Translations under genes and position numbers: made by a program
Notes under the pieces: model-generated
Seen by the model: only the letters and a program-made list of their open reading frames with translations
The model's database searches: none
What the model was told of the DNA's origin: nothing
Source: Streptomyces sp. NBC_01306
GTDB taxonomy: Bacteria; Actinomycetota; Actinomycetes; Streptomycetales; Streptomycetaceae
NCBI RefSeq assembly: GCF_026340465.1
Contig: NZ_JAPEPC010000003.1
Location: 209,880-273,879 of the forward strand
DNA: 64,000 nt
Direction of reading: 5' to 3'
Shown here: positions 9,014-19,064 of the stretch, piece by piece
Numbering within the stretch: the stretch's first letter is position 1
How the letters are laid out: each line of letters starts with the position of its first letter

Positions 9014-9511
9014 TCAGTCTGTGGCCAGCCGACTTTGGAGTATGGCCTCCCGCTGGTGTGAACGCGGCACTGCGGTGGACTGAGTACCGCTCCACCAGTC
9101 AGTCATGACGCTGGGCGAGACTTCACCACGGGTGAATTGTGCGAGCAGCCCGTGTGAGAGATCGGCTTCTCGCTGCGTGTACGCAGTCTCGGCGCCAGAG
9201 AAGACCGGCGTCTGGAACTCGGCCTGGTGCGTAGTGGTGCCCGACACGGTCATCTCCGTAGGACTGCCCGGCACCCACGCGTCCAGGGCGGCCACGGCCA
9301 TTGTGACGGCACGTGTAGCCCACCGCGTGACAGTCGAGCGGACGGGTACCTCGCTCACCCGAAGATCCGTCACAGCCGGCCACTCCCAGAACTACGGATC
9401 GGGCCCGACCACACGTAGACCTGCCGGCGAGAGGAGAACACCGGGGGCTGGAGCCACGGGGGGCATGCCCAGATACACATCCTGCGCTTCGACCCAGAAG
9501 AGGCCGATCAT
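9014..9511 (-). pseudogene. Conserved actinobacterial hypothetical protein with internal stop
   Basis: From the ATG at 9511 the reverse strand reads MIGLFWVEAQDVYLGMPPVA up to VVGPDP, then a TAG (9392-9394), then continues in the same frame with FWEWPAVTDLRVSEVPVRST to TRGEVSPSVMTDWW. This resembles a Streptomyces hypothetical family of about 150 residues that I recall but cannot name. A single nonsense codon separates the halves, so it may be a recent pseudogene. The ATG at 9559 is an in-frame alternative start. Confidence 0.5.
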
Positions 9512-9769
9512 GCTGCCCCGCCGCTGAGGATCAAAGGAAGGCGCCGACGGTTCCAACATGCTGCTCCATCCACGAAGGAGGATCCGGCCGACCTGGCGTT
9601 ACGTACCGATCCTGTCGAACCTAGAGCCGCCTCGAGCCGTAGCGCCGCATTCCAGACAGTCCAGGCTGCGGAGTTGAGGCCAAGACATCAGGTCGAGGAC
9701 GCGGGGCGTGTGCGCAGTGGCTGTGTGCAGACGTCCCCCCACAGCCTGGGAGGCATACCTCAAGATCAC

Positions 9770-10863
9770 AGGGCTTCTCCGGGGCCAGCGGGACGGATGG
9801 CTCCTGTTCCTCGGTTTTTCCGGCGAGGTCGGTGCCGGTGACGGCCCAGGCGATGGCAACGAGGCGGGGGTCGTACTCGGGGGGCCTCGATGGTGCCGCC
9901 CTTGTTGACGCAGCGGATCAGGTTCCAGTCGATGCCGGCGACGTTGTTGTTGGGGACGCAGCGTGGCTCTTGTCGGCTGCGGCCTGCTTCTTGCGGGCTT
10001 CGTCGGCGGCCTTGTGAGCTGCCTCCTCTTCCTGCTTACGCAGGTCGTAGGTGCGCTTCCATGCGGCTTTGGCATCGGCGCCGGCCTGTTCAGCGGACTT
10101 GCCGGCGTCCAGGGCTTCCTGCTTGGCCTGGGCTGCGTTTTCGTTTGCCTGGGTGGCGGACTTTTGCGCGTAGTTGGCGGACCATGCGGCCTGTGCGGCA
10201 GATCCGGTGGCGGCTGCGGCGTCGCGGTCGGCGGCGTCGGCCGCGTCGCGGGCGGTGGCCGCGGACTTGGCGGCCATGCTGTCGGCCTGGGCGACCAGGC
10301 CGGTGACCTGGGCGACGTGGGTGGCGGCCAGCTGGTCCTTGCGGTCGGCCATGTACTGCCCGACCGCGATGAAGTCGTGCAGTTTGTTGACCGGCCCGGC
10401 CAGCGCGATCTTCGCCGCGTCCTTCACCTCGGGTCCACCGTCGCTGACCAGCTTGGATGCCTGGGCCTCTTCGTCGGTGCTGCGGGCGACGTACTGACCG
10501 TGCGCAAGGAAGGCAGCCAGGGCCTTGCCGCTGCCGTCGGCGAGCGCGGCCTTACCGCCCTCCTGCACGCTGATGCCGCTTGACGACCTTGGAGACAGCC
10601 ACCTCCATGTCGGTGGCGCCGGATGTGTACTGGCCGGTCGTGTAGAAGTCGGTGACCGCCTTGGCATCCCCTTTCAGCGCCTTGGCCGCGGCCGTGCGCA
10701 CGCTCTCGTACGGACTGGTGGTGCTCAGTTCCGAGACCGCGTCACGGGTCTCGTCCTGCACCGCCGTGTCCCAGCCGGAGCGCAGGAACGTGATCACGTC
10801 CTGGTCGGTGCCACCCAGAGCATCTGCGGCGGCCTGGCTCACCCAGGGACCGCGGGTCTTCAT
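9770..10863 (-). pseudogene. ALF-repeat (alpha-helical) protein, truncated and frameshifted
   Basis: The reverse strand carries several ALF-type repeats with the pattern AxxALxGxxxxVxxFLxxG, for example AAADALGGTDQDVITFLRSG, KAALADGSGKALAAFLAHGQ and KIALAGPVNKLHDFIAVGQY. An Ala/Gln-rich coiled coil follows (KSAATARDAADAADRDAAAA to RKQEEEAAHKAADEARKK). Frameshifts are needed near 10585, 9950 and 9890, the last at a CCCCCC run. The tail then reads NNNVAGIDWNLIRCVNKGGT and YDPRLVAIAWAVTGTDLAGK. ALF repeats precede toxin or enzymatic tips in secreted actinobacterial proteins. The real N-terminus is missing. Confidence 0.6.
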
Positions 10864-10945
10864 CGGACCCTCAAGAAATCCCGCTCATGAACGTGTTACG
10901 CGCTCTTGGGGATCACGAGGCGTCATAAAAGCCACGGAGAGGAAT

Positions 10946-11608
10946 TCAGTAGCCCACGGTAAACCGCTCATTGACGTGCCGTGCGTGCTCGATCTCGTCG
11001 ACGACCGCGACAGCGAAGTCATCGGTAGAGATCCGACTCCTACCGTCCGCGCCCACGATGAGATCGTCCAGCGCGCTGCGGTACGTTCCGCTTCGGGAGC
11101 CGGGCCCGATCAGTGTGGGTGGACTGATTATCGTCCAGCGAACATCGTTGACGGTGCGGGCATAATCCAGTGCGTCGCCACTCGCGTGCATGATCTGGAG
11201 CACAGGCTCCGGCAGTCCAACTGTGTCCCAGAGTCGTCTGCCGGCTGAGATGCGCAATGATCCGGCTCCGCCGACTGAGATCAGACGGGTGCCTGCCGGG
11301 CCGCCATCGAGTGCGCGCAGCCCGGCCACCAGCGATCTCACGGCCGGTTCGGCTGTGGCGAGATGCCCCGGGCCGTTGCCGTGACCACCACCGACGGCGC
11401 TGACCACGACATCCTGGCCCTTGGCGCCAGTACTGACCGACGTCGGCTGGAGGACGTCGCCGGTCACGACGCGCAGCCCGGGATGAGTGCGGGTCAGCTT
11501 CGCACGATCGCGGACGACGGCCACAACGTGATGACCACGATCGAGCGCCTCGCTCAAGATGCGACCGCCGATCATTCCAGTAGCGCCGAAGAGAGCGATC
11601 CTCGCCAA
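10946..11608 (-). CDS. NAD(P)H-binding epimerase/reductase-like protein
   Basis: A 220-residue atypical short-chain dehydrogenase of the NAD(P)H-binding type. MARIALFGATGMIGGRILSE gives the glycine-rich nucleotide motif at the N-terminus, and RWTIISPPTLIGPGSRSGTY with ISTDDFAVAVVDEIEHARHV are typical of this group (YwnB-like). It is complete, at the usual length. No regulator or partner gene lies next to it: on one side is the ALF relic and on the other an IS110 fragment. Physiological substrate unknown. Confidence 0.9.
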   Translation of the reverse strand: MARIALFGATGMIGGRILSEALDRGHHVVAVVRDRAKLTRTHPGLRVVTGDVLQPTSVSTGAKGQDVVVSAVGGGHGNGPGHLATAEPAVRSLVAGLRALDGGPAGTRLISVGGAGSLRISAGRRLWDTVGLPEPVLQIMHASGDALDYARTVNDVRWTIISPPTLIGPGSRSGTYRSALDDLIVGADGRSRISTDDFAVAVVDEIEHARHVNERFTVGY

Positions 11609-11702
11609 CGGTGTCTCCCAAGAAATTGCGTAACTGTGGAACCTGCGTTTGCCTCAGCGTAAATGGACCCAGTAGCACCCTCTTTCCCAGGTCCTGACCT
11701 CG

Positions 11703-11924
11703 ATGCCGGGAGTCGGCGTCAGGGCCATGTTCCTCTCCGCCTTCGCCTGCATGAACGCCAACCCCGCCTCCCGCGCCTACTACGACAAGCAACGCGCCCG
11801 CGGCAAGACCCACACCCAGGCCCTCCTCCGCCTCGCCCGCCAACGCATCAGCGTCCTGTTCGCCATGCTCCGCGACGGCACCTTCTACGAACCCCGAACC
11901 CCCACCATCGCCCTCGCCGCATGA
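11703..11924 (+). pseudogene. C-terminal fragment of an IS110-family transposase
   Basis: The residues MFLSAFACMNANPASRAYYD, then KQRARGKTHTQALLRLARQR and VLFAMLRDGTFYEPR are the end of an IS110 (transposase 20) protein, which closes with a conserved Ser-containing helical region. Only about 70 codons remain. Bases 11925-12173 contain nothing else I recognise. Confidence 0.75.
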
Positions 11925-12173
11925 ACGGGACCAACACCACCAAAACCGATAGCGCGGGATTGACGAACGACATAGAGGCACCCCCCGCCGGTGCAGTCGG
12001 GCTGGGGAGGGCGGCGAAGGCGGTCACGAGGTCGTGCGGACGCCGGCTCCGAAGGAGGCCGCCCACAGGCGTGGTGCGCCGAGCGCGGGCTCGGCCTATG
12101 CCTGTCAGGCGGGGGGGGGGCGAGCGCGACGAGGAAGTCGGTCACTGCCTCGATCCGCCGACGGGCGGCCGTG

Positions 12174-13241
12174 TCACCTGCCGCTCGGGGAAGCGGAGAC
12201 CGGCTCGAAGGCGGTGGTCGGACGGTAGCCGAGCCGGCCCCGGGTCAGAAGGAGGACGAGGAGGGCCGCGGCCACCGATACCAGGAGGAAGGCGTAGGTG
12301 GTGTCGTCGTCGGGGAGCCGGGGAAACATGGCCGTCCAGGCGACGGAGAAGAAGTTGTTCACACTCGTGTGCATGAGCATCACGAGCGGCATGCTCTCGC
12401 CGGATCGGTTGAACACCCAGGTCATTGCGAAGCTGAAGCAGAGCGTCGTGGTGAGGAACGCCCCCACCTTGGCGAGAGGTACGTGCGGGCCGCCGCCCCA
12501 TTCGGTGAGGAACAGCGGCAGGTGCCAGGCGCCCCACAGAACGCCGACCAGGAGGGTGGCGGGCAGCGGGCCGAACCGTTCCTGGGCGCGCGGCATGGCG
12601 AACTCCCGCCAGCCGGGTTCCTCGGCGAGCCCGGTGGTGATCAACTGCAGGACCAGGCCCGGCAGGTACGCCGCCAGCACGGCGGCGGTCGGGGTGGTGG
12701 GGCCGCGGTCACCCAGGGCGGTCGCGGCGATGGTGAGTGCCGCGGGCACGGCGAGCAGCACGGCGACGTACCAGCGCCAGCTGAGCCGGAACCTGGTCAT
12801 GCGCCTGCCCCAGGTCCGTAGACCCCGGCGCCCCTCCGTGAGCCCGGTCAGCAGGAGCGCGGAGGCGATGGGTCCGAGATAGGCGCCGGGCAGCACGCCG
12901 GTCAGCTGGCTTCCGCTGCTGCCTCCTGGAAACGTGAAGTGCCATACGCCGAGGCCGTTCTCGGACAGCACGTACGGGGTCCAGGCCGCCCAGCTCAGCG
13001 AGAAGGCAAGCAGGAAGAACCAGAGCAGCGGACGGCGTCGGAGGCTGTCGCGCAGTCCGGAACCGTTGGGCGCTGGCCTGGGGCGGTGGCGGTCAGGCAG
13101 GCCGGTGTGGATCCGGTCAGCAGAAATGTGGCTGGGCTGCTGATCCTGGTCGGCATGGAGGGTTCCGGCCGACTGGGAAGTCCGGACTGCTGGGACGCCT
13201 GTTCGGCTGCCGGTGGAGGTGTGGGTTTCGTGTTGGCGCAC
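12174..13241 (-). CDS. CPBP family intramembrane glutamic endopeptidase
   Basis: A 355-residue polytopic membrane protein of the Abi/CPBP family. The hallmark EEPGWREFAM (paired Glu plus Arg) is present near residue 210. GVLWGAWHLPLFL supplies the His-containing second motif, and LVMLMHTSVNNFF the third His. At least seven hydrophobic spans are visible. The first 60 residues are hydrophilic and probably not all translated; an internal start close to the first membrane span (about residue 70) is possible. CPBP proteins process prenylated or bacteriocin-type peptides or affect immunity. The neighbouring two-component pair may control it. Confidence 0.85.
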   Translation of the reverse strand: MRQHETHTSTGSRTGVPAVRTSQSAGTLHADQDQQPSHISADRIHTGLPDRHRPRPAPNGSGLRDSLRRRPLLWFFLLAFSLSWAAWTPYVLSENGLGVWHFTFPGGSSGSQLTGVLPGAYLGPIASALLLTGLTEGRRGLRTWGRRMTRFRLSWRWYVAVLLAVPAALTIAATALGDRGPTTPTAAVLAAYLPGLVLQLITTGLAEEPGWREFAMPRAQERFGPLPATLLVGVLWGAWHLPLFLTEWGGGPHVPLAKVGAFLTTTLCFSFAMTWVFNRSGESMPLVMLMHTSVNNFFSVAWTAMFPRLPDDDTTYAFLLVSVAAALLVLLLTRGRLGYRPTTAFEPVSASPSGR

Positions 13242-13341
13242 TGGATTGTTCCTTCGGGCCGGCCGGTTGATGTGTTCAGCACACCATCGCCGCGCCGTCG
13301 GATCATTCCCGTGTGCGCCTCGAAACGGGGTACAGCAGGCT

Positions 13342-14016
13342 CTACCTCGCCCTCGCCGTGGCGCCCTCCAGATACCTGAGTACGGCGGTCACCCTCCGGT
13401 CCACGTGGTCGGTGGGCGACAGGTCCAGCTTGGCGAAGATGCTGCGGATGTGCTTGTGGACCGCGCCCTCCGTGACGACGAGTTGTTTCGCGATCGCGCT
13501 GTTTCCCAGCCCTTCGGCCATGAGGGCGAGTACGTGCCGCTCGCGAGGGGTCAGCCGTTCCAGACGGGCGTCCCGGTGGGACCGGGTGAAGAGCTGGGCG
13601 ACTATCTCGGGGTCGATCGCGGTGCCACCGGCGGCCACCCGGTGCAGTGCGTCGAGGAACTCCTCGACCCGGCCCACCCGTTCCTTGAGCAGATAGCCCA
13701 CCCGGCCCACGCCGTCGCTGAGCAGCTCGGTGGCGAAACTCTTCTCCACGTAGGCGGACAGCACCAAGATCGCCAGGCCGGGTTGACGGCGCCTGGCCTC
13801 AACGGCCGCGCGGATGCCCTCGTCGGTGTGGGTGGGCGGCATTCGCACGTCGAAGATGGCGACATTGGGCTTGTGTTCGTCGATGGCGGCGAGTGCCCCC
13901 TCGGGGGTGCCGGCCGTTGCCACCACCTCGATCGATTCGGCACGCAGGAGGAGGGCCAGGCCCTCGCGCAGCAGCGGGTCGTCCTCGGCGATCACGATCC
14001 GCGGGTCACTGTCCAC
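13342..14016 (-). CDS. NarL/LuxR family response regulator
   Basis: A receiver domain (RIVIAEDDPLLREGLALLL, phosphoacceptor Asp in VAIFDVRMPP, Lys in LLKE) is followed by a LuxR-type helix-turn-helix (LTPRERHVLALMAEGLGNSA to AVHKHIRSIFAKLDL). I place the start at a GTG at 14016 (VDSDPRIV), which overlaps the kinase stop (14006-14008) by 11 bases and indicates translational coupling. Partner of the kinase directly upstream. Confidence 0.94.
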   Translation of the reverse strand: MDSDPRIVIAEDDPLLREGLALLLRAESIEVVATAGTPEGALAAIDEHKPNVAIFDVRMPPTHTDEGIRAAVEARRRQPGLAILVLSAYVEKSFATELLSDGVGRVGYLLKERVGRVEEFLDALHRVAAGGTAIDPEIVAQLFTRSHRDARLERLTPRERHVLALMAEGLGNSAIAKQLVVTEGAVHKHIRSIFAKLDLSPTDHVDRRVTAVLRYLEGATARAR

Positions 14017-15283
14017 AGGGGAGTACCACCTCAAGGGTTGTCGGGCCACCGGCGGGGCTGGCCAGGCTGAGTGTTCCGTCGTGTGCCTCGACCCGGCGGC
14101 GGATGCCGGTGAGGCCGGAGCCGCCGCCCTCGTCGGCGCCGCCCCGGCCGTCGTCGGTGATGGTGAGGCGGAGGTTCGCGCCGTCGGCCCGCACGCTTAC
14201 GGCGGCCTGTTGTGCACCGCTGTGCTTCGCGATGTTCGTCAGGGCCTCGGCTACCACGAAGTAGGCGGTCGCTTCGGCGGAGACGGCGCACCGTGTGGGG
14301 ACATCGACGTCTGTACGGCAGGGCACCGCGCAGTCGGCGGCGAGTCCTGTCAGGGCCCCGGCAAGGCCCTGGACCTCCAGCACCGGGGGGAGAATGCTGC
14401 GGGAGACACCGCGCAGATCGGCCAGGGCCTGTTCGGCGGCGGAGTGCGCACGCTCCAGGATGTCGATGACCTCGTGCGTGTGGTCCGGCTCGCGGGCCAG
14501 CCGGCGGCGGGCCGCGCCGAGTAGCACGGTGACGGAGATCAGCCGGTTCTGGCTGCCGTCGTGGAGGGCGCGTTCGATACGGCGCAGCTCGGCGGCGTGC
14601 GCGTCCAGGGCCGCGGCCCGGCTCGCGGTCAGCTCAAGGACTCTGGCGGAGAGGTCGGTGTCGGAGTCGGCGGCGAGGAAGCGCTGGGCGGGCTTCGCCT
14701 GGAGCCGGGCCAGCGAGGGAGCGAGCCCCAGGATGAGAGCGATCCAACCCACCCCGAGCAGGGAGACCGCGATCGCGTCCAGCCATGTGTGCGCGGTGCC
14801 GATGCCGATGGAAGCGGCGGTGGTGTCCTTCGGGGCGAACCGCCAGTACAGCGGGAAGGCCGTGTCACGCACCGCGAGTACGGGGAGGACGATGCCCGTC
14901 ACTGCCAACAGCAGTCCGGCCGAGGTGTGCTGGAGCAGCCAGCGCACCTCGCGCCGGGTGGTGGGATGGACGAGTCCTGCGCGTGGGCGCGTGGGTGGCG
15001 GGTCAGGAGCGATGATTTCGTGGCCCCGGCGGGCGAGCCGTTGGCGTTCGTGCCGGGCCAGGGCGTGCAGCGCACCCAACGCAGGGCCCACCAGCAGCAG
15101 ACCTATGCCGGTGAGCGACAGAGCAGCCGTGAGCAGCAGCAGAATCAGGAGCGCGAGCGCGGAAAGCGCGGTGCCGAAGCCGCCCGCCAGCTCACTGATC
15201 GCGGCCCCGGCGGCTCTGAGCACCGCGGTGGTGGTTTGCTCCGCTCCGCGTAGGCGTGGTGTCCGCCGCAACGTCCCCGTCAT
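14006..15283 (-). CDS. HisKA_3-type sensor histidine kinase
   Basis: A 425-residue membrane kinase of the NarX/DesK class. The N-terminal half has four to six hydrophobic spans (for example LALLILLLLTAALSLTGIGL and AGLLLAVTGIVLPVLAV). The phosphoacceptor His lies in IERALHDGSQNRLISVTV. The ATPase domain shows ALTNIAKHSGAQQ (N box) and DDGRGGADEGGGSGLTGIRR (G box). It overlaps the response regulator start. No extracytoplasmic sensor domain is obvious, so the signal may be sensed in the membrane. Confidence 0.94.
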   Translation of the reverse strand: MTGTLRRTPRLRGAEQTTTAVLRAAGAAISELAGGFGTALSALALLILLLLTAALSLTGIGLLLVGPALGALHALARHERQRLARRGHEIIAPDPPPTRPRAGLVHPTTRREVRWLLQHTSAGLLLAVTGIVLPVLAVRDTAFPLYWRFAPKDTTAASIGIGTAHTWLDAIAVSLLGVGWIALILGLAPSLARLQAKPAQRFLAADSDTDLSARVLELTASRAAALDAHAAELRRIERALHDGSQNRLISVTVLLGAARRRLAREPDHTHEVIDILERAHSAAEQALADLRGVSRSILPPVLEVQGLAGALTGLAADCAVPCRTDVDVPTRCAVSAEATAYFVVAEALTNIAKHSGAQQAAVSVRADGANLRLTITDDGRGGADEGGGSGLTGIRRRVEAHDGTLSLASPAGGPTTLEVVLPCGQ

Positions 15284-15493
15284 CCTTCCCTCCTCGATCG
15301 CTTCCGCTTTCCTGTGCCAAAAGGGTTCCGGCGGCCCGGCGAGATCACCCGCGAAGAGTTACAGCCTGCTGTACCACCGGTCGAACAGCCAGCCGTACCC
15401 GCGGTCGAGCAGTCTGCGGGATCGTTCGGAGCGGAGACCGGCCGATAGCGTCAAGCGTGCCTTCGACCACCAGATTCGCAGAGGACTTCCCCC

Positions 15494-15706
15494 ATGACGA
15501 ACTTCGTCTCCCCGCCCCCGCAGCCGCGCCGCCGGACCGTCTTCCGGTCCGTTCTGTGGGCCATCGTAGGCGTCAGCACCGCCATCAACGTCGCGGCGTC
15601 CTTCGGCGGTTCACACACCGGCACTCATCTGGGCTGCGGCATCGTGACGGCGCTCGGCGCAGGCATCCTCGCCGCGCACGCCCTGCGCGCGAATTCGTCC
15701 GCCTGA
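15494..15706 (+). CDS. Small two-span membrane protein
   Basis: A 70-residue protein with a basic proline-rich start and two hydrophobic stretches (FRSVLWAIVGVSTAINVAAS and LGCGIVTALGAGILAAHAL). It reads away from the histidine kinase, and 210 bases separate their starts. A GAGGACTTCCCCC sequence precedes the ATG. The family is not recognised. Its position suggests that it may be a target or accessory of the two-component pair. Confidence 0.6.
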   Translation: MTNFVSPPPQPRRRTVFRSVLWAIVGVSTAINVAASFGGSHTGTHLGCGIVTALGAGILAAHALRANSSA

Positions 15707-16178
<472 letters not shown>

Positions 16179-17123
16179 TCAACGCGTGAAAGCGCGCCGG
16201 TAGGCGGTGGGGGTGGTGTTGAGGGTGCGTCGGAAGTGCAGACGCAGGTTGGCCGCTGTGCCGATGCCGCAGTCCCGTGCCACCTGGTCCACCGAGTTGC
16301 TCGTCGTCTCCAGTAGTTCGCGTGCCCTGCCGAGGCGGGCGCTCAGTAGCCACTGGAGGGGCGTGGTGCCCGTCTCCGCGGTGAACCGGCGTATGAAGGT
16401 GCGTGGTGAGACGCCCCCATGCCGGGCGAGCATGCGGAGCGTGAGCGGTTCGTCGAGGTGGTGCAGGGCCCAGCCCCGGGTCTCGGAGAGCGACTCCTCT
16501 CCGGCCACGGGGACCGAAGCTGGTATGTACTGGGCCTGCCCGCCGTCGCGGTGCGGTGCGGCCACCAGGCCGCGGGCGATCCGGTTGGCCACGATCGCCC
16601 CCAGGTCGCGACGTACGAGGTGCAGGCACAGATCGATGCCGCAGCACACTCCGGCCGATGTGAGGACGTCCCCCTCGTCGACGTAGAGCACGTCGCGGTC
16701 GACCGTGACGGCCGGGAAGTCCTGTTCGAGCTCGTCGATGTGCTGCCAGTGGGTCGTGGCGTGCAGCCCGTCCAGCACGCCCGCCGCGGCCAGCGCGAAG
16801 GCGCCCGTACAGATCGAAACCACCCTGCGGCCCCGGTCCCGCATCTGGACCAGCGCGTCGAGCACCTCCTCCGACGGCCTTACCATCGGCTCGCTCCCCG
16901 GCTCGTACCCCGGCACGATCACAGTGTCGGCGGCGCGTACTTGGTCCAGGCCACCCTCGGTCTCAAGAAAGAAGCCGGCGGTGGTCGCCACCTTGGAGCC
17001 GAGCCCGCACACGGTCACCTCGTAGGGGGTCTCCGGGCGGGTGTTGAAGATCTGTGCCGGGATGGCCAGGTCGAGTGGAGTGACGCCGTCCAAAGCCAGG
17101 ACCGCGACTCGGTGTGTCGTCAT
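16179..17123 (-). CDS. GlxA family transcriptional regulator (DJ-1/PfpI plus AraC)
   Basis: 314 residues in two domains. The first is a DJ-1/PfpI-like ligand domain (VAVLALDGVTPLDLAIPAQI, and VSICTGAFALAAAGVLDG with the nucleophile-elbow Cys). The second is an AraC-type double helix-turn-helix (LARHGGVSPRTFIRRFTAET and VARDCGIGTAANLRLHFRRT). Start is ATG 17121-17123, the typical MTTHRVAVLALDG opening. It is divergent from the HD hydrolase operon at 17196 with a 72-base gap, making it the likely regulator of that operon. Confidence 0.94.
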   Translation of the reverse strand: MTTHRVAVLALDGVTPLDLAIPAQIFNTRPETPYEVTVCGLGSKVATTAGFFLETEGGLDQVRAADTVIVPGYEPGSEPMVRPSEEVLDALVQMRDRGRRVVSICTGAFALAAAGVLDGLHATTHWQHIDELEQDFPAVTVDRDVLYVDEGDVLTSAGVCCGIDLCLHLVRRDLGAIVANRIARGLVAAPHRDGGQAQYIPASVPVAGEESLSETRGWALHHLDEPLTLRMLARHGGVSPRTFIRRFTAETGTTPLQWLLSARLGRARELLETTSNSVDQVARDCGIGTAANLRLHFRRTLNTTPTAYRRAFTR

Positions 17124-17195
17124 GGCAATATTCTTTCGATAAGAGGCAAGGTTGCCACTCACCTGGCCAGGGGCGTGCGTGCCAGCCTGGTGGAC

Positions 17196-17894
17196 ATGAC
17201 CGGATCGACCCGCAAGACTCGCAATCAGGCGGCCCCCGAGGCGGCCACCGACCTGATCGCGCTGCCCGACACACCGCTCACGGGTGCTGTCGTGCAGCTG
17301 ATCAAGCCGGTGGAATCGCCCTCGGTGTTCAACCACAGCATTCGCACCTACCTGTTCGCCCGACTCGTGGCCGCGCGTCTCGAACTGGCCGCCGGCCGGG
17401 ACTACGAAGACGACCTGCTGTTCGCGGCGTGCACGATGCACGACCTCGGGGTGGCTTCGGACGGCCCGCACACCCAGCGGTTCGAGGTCGAGGGCGCCGA
17501 CCGGGCTGCCGAGTTCCTCGTCGAACGCGGACGGTCCGAGGCGGACGCGGACGAGGTCTGGCAGGCCATCGCCCTGCACACCTCCTCGGGCATCGCGGAG
17601 CGCCACGGCACGCTGTGCGTGCTCGTCCGCGAAGGCGTCGCGCTCGACTTCGGCGGCCCGATGGGCAACACCTACGCCGACGTCCTCAGCGACGAGCAGG
17701 CTGACGTCGTCCACGCCGCCTATCCGCGGTTGGAGATGGTCCGCTCCCTCACCGACGCGATCGTCGCTCAAGCCGCCAAGAACCCGAAGAACGGCCCGCG
17801 TTACGCGATACCTGGTGAATTCCTGCGCGAACGCGAGGCATTCGGCCGGACCCGGATGGAGCACGCCTGCGGCTCCTCCCGATGGGGCAACTGA
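17196..17894 (+). CDS. HD domain hydrolase (cyanamide hydratase-like)
   Basis: A 232-residue HD-superfamily metal hydrolase. The ligands are visible in FNHSIRTYLFARL (first His), CTMHDLGVASDG (HD) and ALHTSSGIAERHG (later His residues). This spacing matches the cyanamide hydratase/Ddi2-like group, which adds water to cyanamide to give urea; nucleotide-type substrates are also possible. It is the first gene of a set with RidA, a dead transporter and an amidase, controlled presumably by the divergent GlxA regulator. Confidence 0.85.
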   Translation: MTGSTRKTRNQAAPEAATDLIALPDTPLTGAVVQLIKPVESPSVFNHSIRTYLFARLVAARLELAAGRDYEDDLLFAACTMHDLGVASDGPHTQRFEVEGADRAAEFLVERGRSEADADEVWQAIALHTSSGIAERHGTLCVLVREGVALDFGGPMGNTYADVLSDEQADVVHAAYPRLEMVRSLTDAIVAQAAKNPKNGPRYAIPGEFLREREAFGRTRMEHACGSSRWGN

Positions 17895-17956
17895 CCGGCC
17901 CTGCCCACCGCCCGACCGACACGAACGACAGAGAACAGAGAAAGGAACACACCGCG

Positions 17957-18382
17957 ATGACCAGCTACCCCGTAGAGGTCCCCGACAACTCGCCGGTCTT
18001 CGGAGGGACCACCAGCGCCTTCGCGCGCTTCGGCCACGCCGCCGCCATCCGTTCGCACGGTCACCTGTTCATCTCCGGCCAGATCGGCCGCCGCCCCGAC
18101 GGCGTTCCCGGGGAGACCGTCGAGGAGCAGACCGAGATCGCCATCCGGCGCATCGAGGAGATCCTGCGACTGGAGAACCTCGACCTCAGCGCCCTGGTGG
18201 ACGTGACCAGTTACCACGTCGACATCCGCCAGAACATGCCCGGCTTCCTCGCGGCCAAGCAGCGCCTCGTCAAGGCGCCCTACCCCGCCTGGACGATCAT
18301 CGGGGTCAGCGGCCTCGCCAGTCCGGAACTCCTCGTCGAGATCCAGGCGACCGCCGCCTACCCCGACGCCGCGGCCCGATAG
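17957..18382 (+). CDS. RidA family (YjgF/YER057c) protein
   Basis: A 141-residue RidA-type protein. GHLFISGQIGRRPDG and VDVTSYHVDIRQNMPGFLAA are family landmarks; AYPAWTIIGVSGLASPELLV replaces the common PARTxVGV motif, so it is not an archetypal imine deaminase with the catalytic Arg and may be one of the Rid1-7 subgroups. It begins at ATG 17957 after AGAAAGGAAC, 62 bases after the HD gene, and is very likely in the same operon. Confidence 0.9.
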   Translation: MTSYPVEVPDNSPVFGGTTSAFARFGHAAAIRSHGHLFISGQIGRRPDGVPGETVEEQTEIAIRRIEEILRLENLDLSALVDVTSYHVDIRQNMPGFLAAKQRLVKAPYPAWTIIGVSGLASPELLVEIQATAAYPDAAAR

Positions 18383-18417
18383 AGCGAGGCTCCGGGGCCA
18401 GTGCCGTGAGGTGTGTC

Positions 18418-18730
18418 ATGAAGACTACGACGCCACCGGGTGACGTCCCTTTGACCGTCCGACGTCCGGGCGGCCCCGCCGGCCTGGTGCTGCTGGCGTC
18501 GATCATCGTCTCCTTCCTCGCCGCAGGTCATCGCCATGGTGGTGTTCAGCACGGCCGGCGGCGTCGGCGCCCTGGGTGCGCTGGGCGCGGCGATGCTGGA
18601 CATCGACCGCGAGCGCGGCACCCGTGCCAACGCCGTCGCCCCGGGGCTGGGGTCCGGCGTCGGCGCACTGTGTGGCGTGCCCGAGGCCGCGACCACGGTA
18701 CGACATCTGCAGCGGGCCGCACAGGGCGGC
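18418..18730 (+). pseudogene. MFS transporter, heavily deleted
   Basis: The start MKTTTPPGDVPLTVRRPGGP, then AGLVLLASIIVSFLAA, is the N-terminal end of a major facilitator. A shift and a large deletion lead to MVVFSTAGGVGALGALGAAM and DIDRERGTRANAVAPGLGSG, which belong to helices 3-5. The remainder of the 12-helix protein is missing. It probably was the uptake or export partner of the HD-RidA-amidase set. Confidence 0.65.
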
Positions 18731-18835
18731 GGCCGCGTGGGGTCGAGCGGGCCCTCGAACGCGGGACGCGTACCGGTCGCGGCCGGCAGTTGATGGTGTC
18801 CCTGACGTGTGTAGCACCATCGCTGGTACACACAG

Positions 18836-19064
18836 CAACCACAGCCTGAAGGGGTAGGAAATGACGGGAAGTTCGATACCCGAGGAAGAACTCGCATGGC
18901 TGGACGCGACGGCTCAAGCCGACCTGGTCCGCCGCAAGATGGTGTCGCCGACGGAGCTCGTGGAGGCGGCGATCGGGCGGATCGAGCGGCTCGACCGCAG
19001 GCTCAACGCCGTGGTCACGCCGCTGTTCGAGAAGGCTCTCGCCGCGGCGGGTGCGCCCGGGCTG
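18836..19064 (+). repeat. Direct repeat copy B: leader and first codons of the amidase gene
   Basis: Matches 4656-4893 in the same orientation. The match starts in the leader at CAACCACAGCCTGAAG and stops inside codon 68 or so of the amidase. This copy belongs to the intact gene. Confidence 0.85.

Noticed and set aside
14295..15497. 400-codon forward open frame opposite the histidine kinase
   Set aside because: It is the antisense shadow of a clearly real kinase gene; composition is Arg/Ser-rich without motifs.
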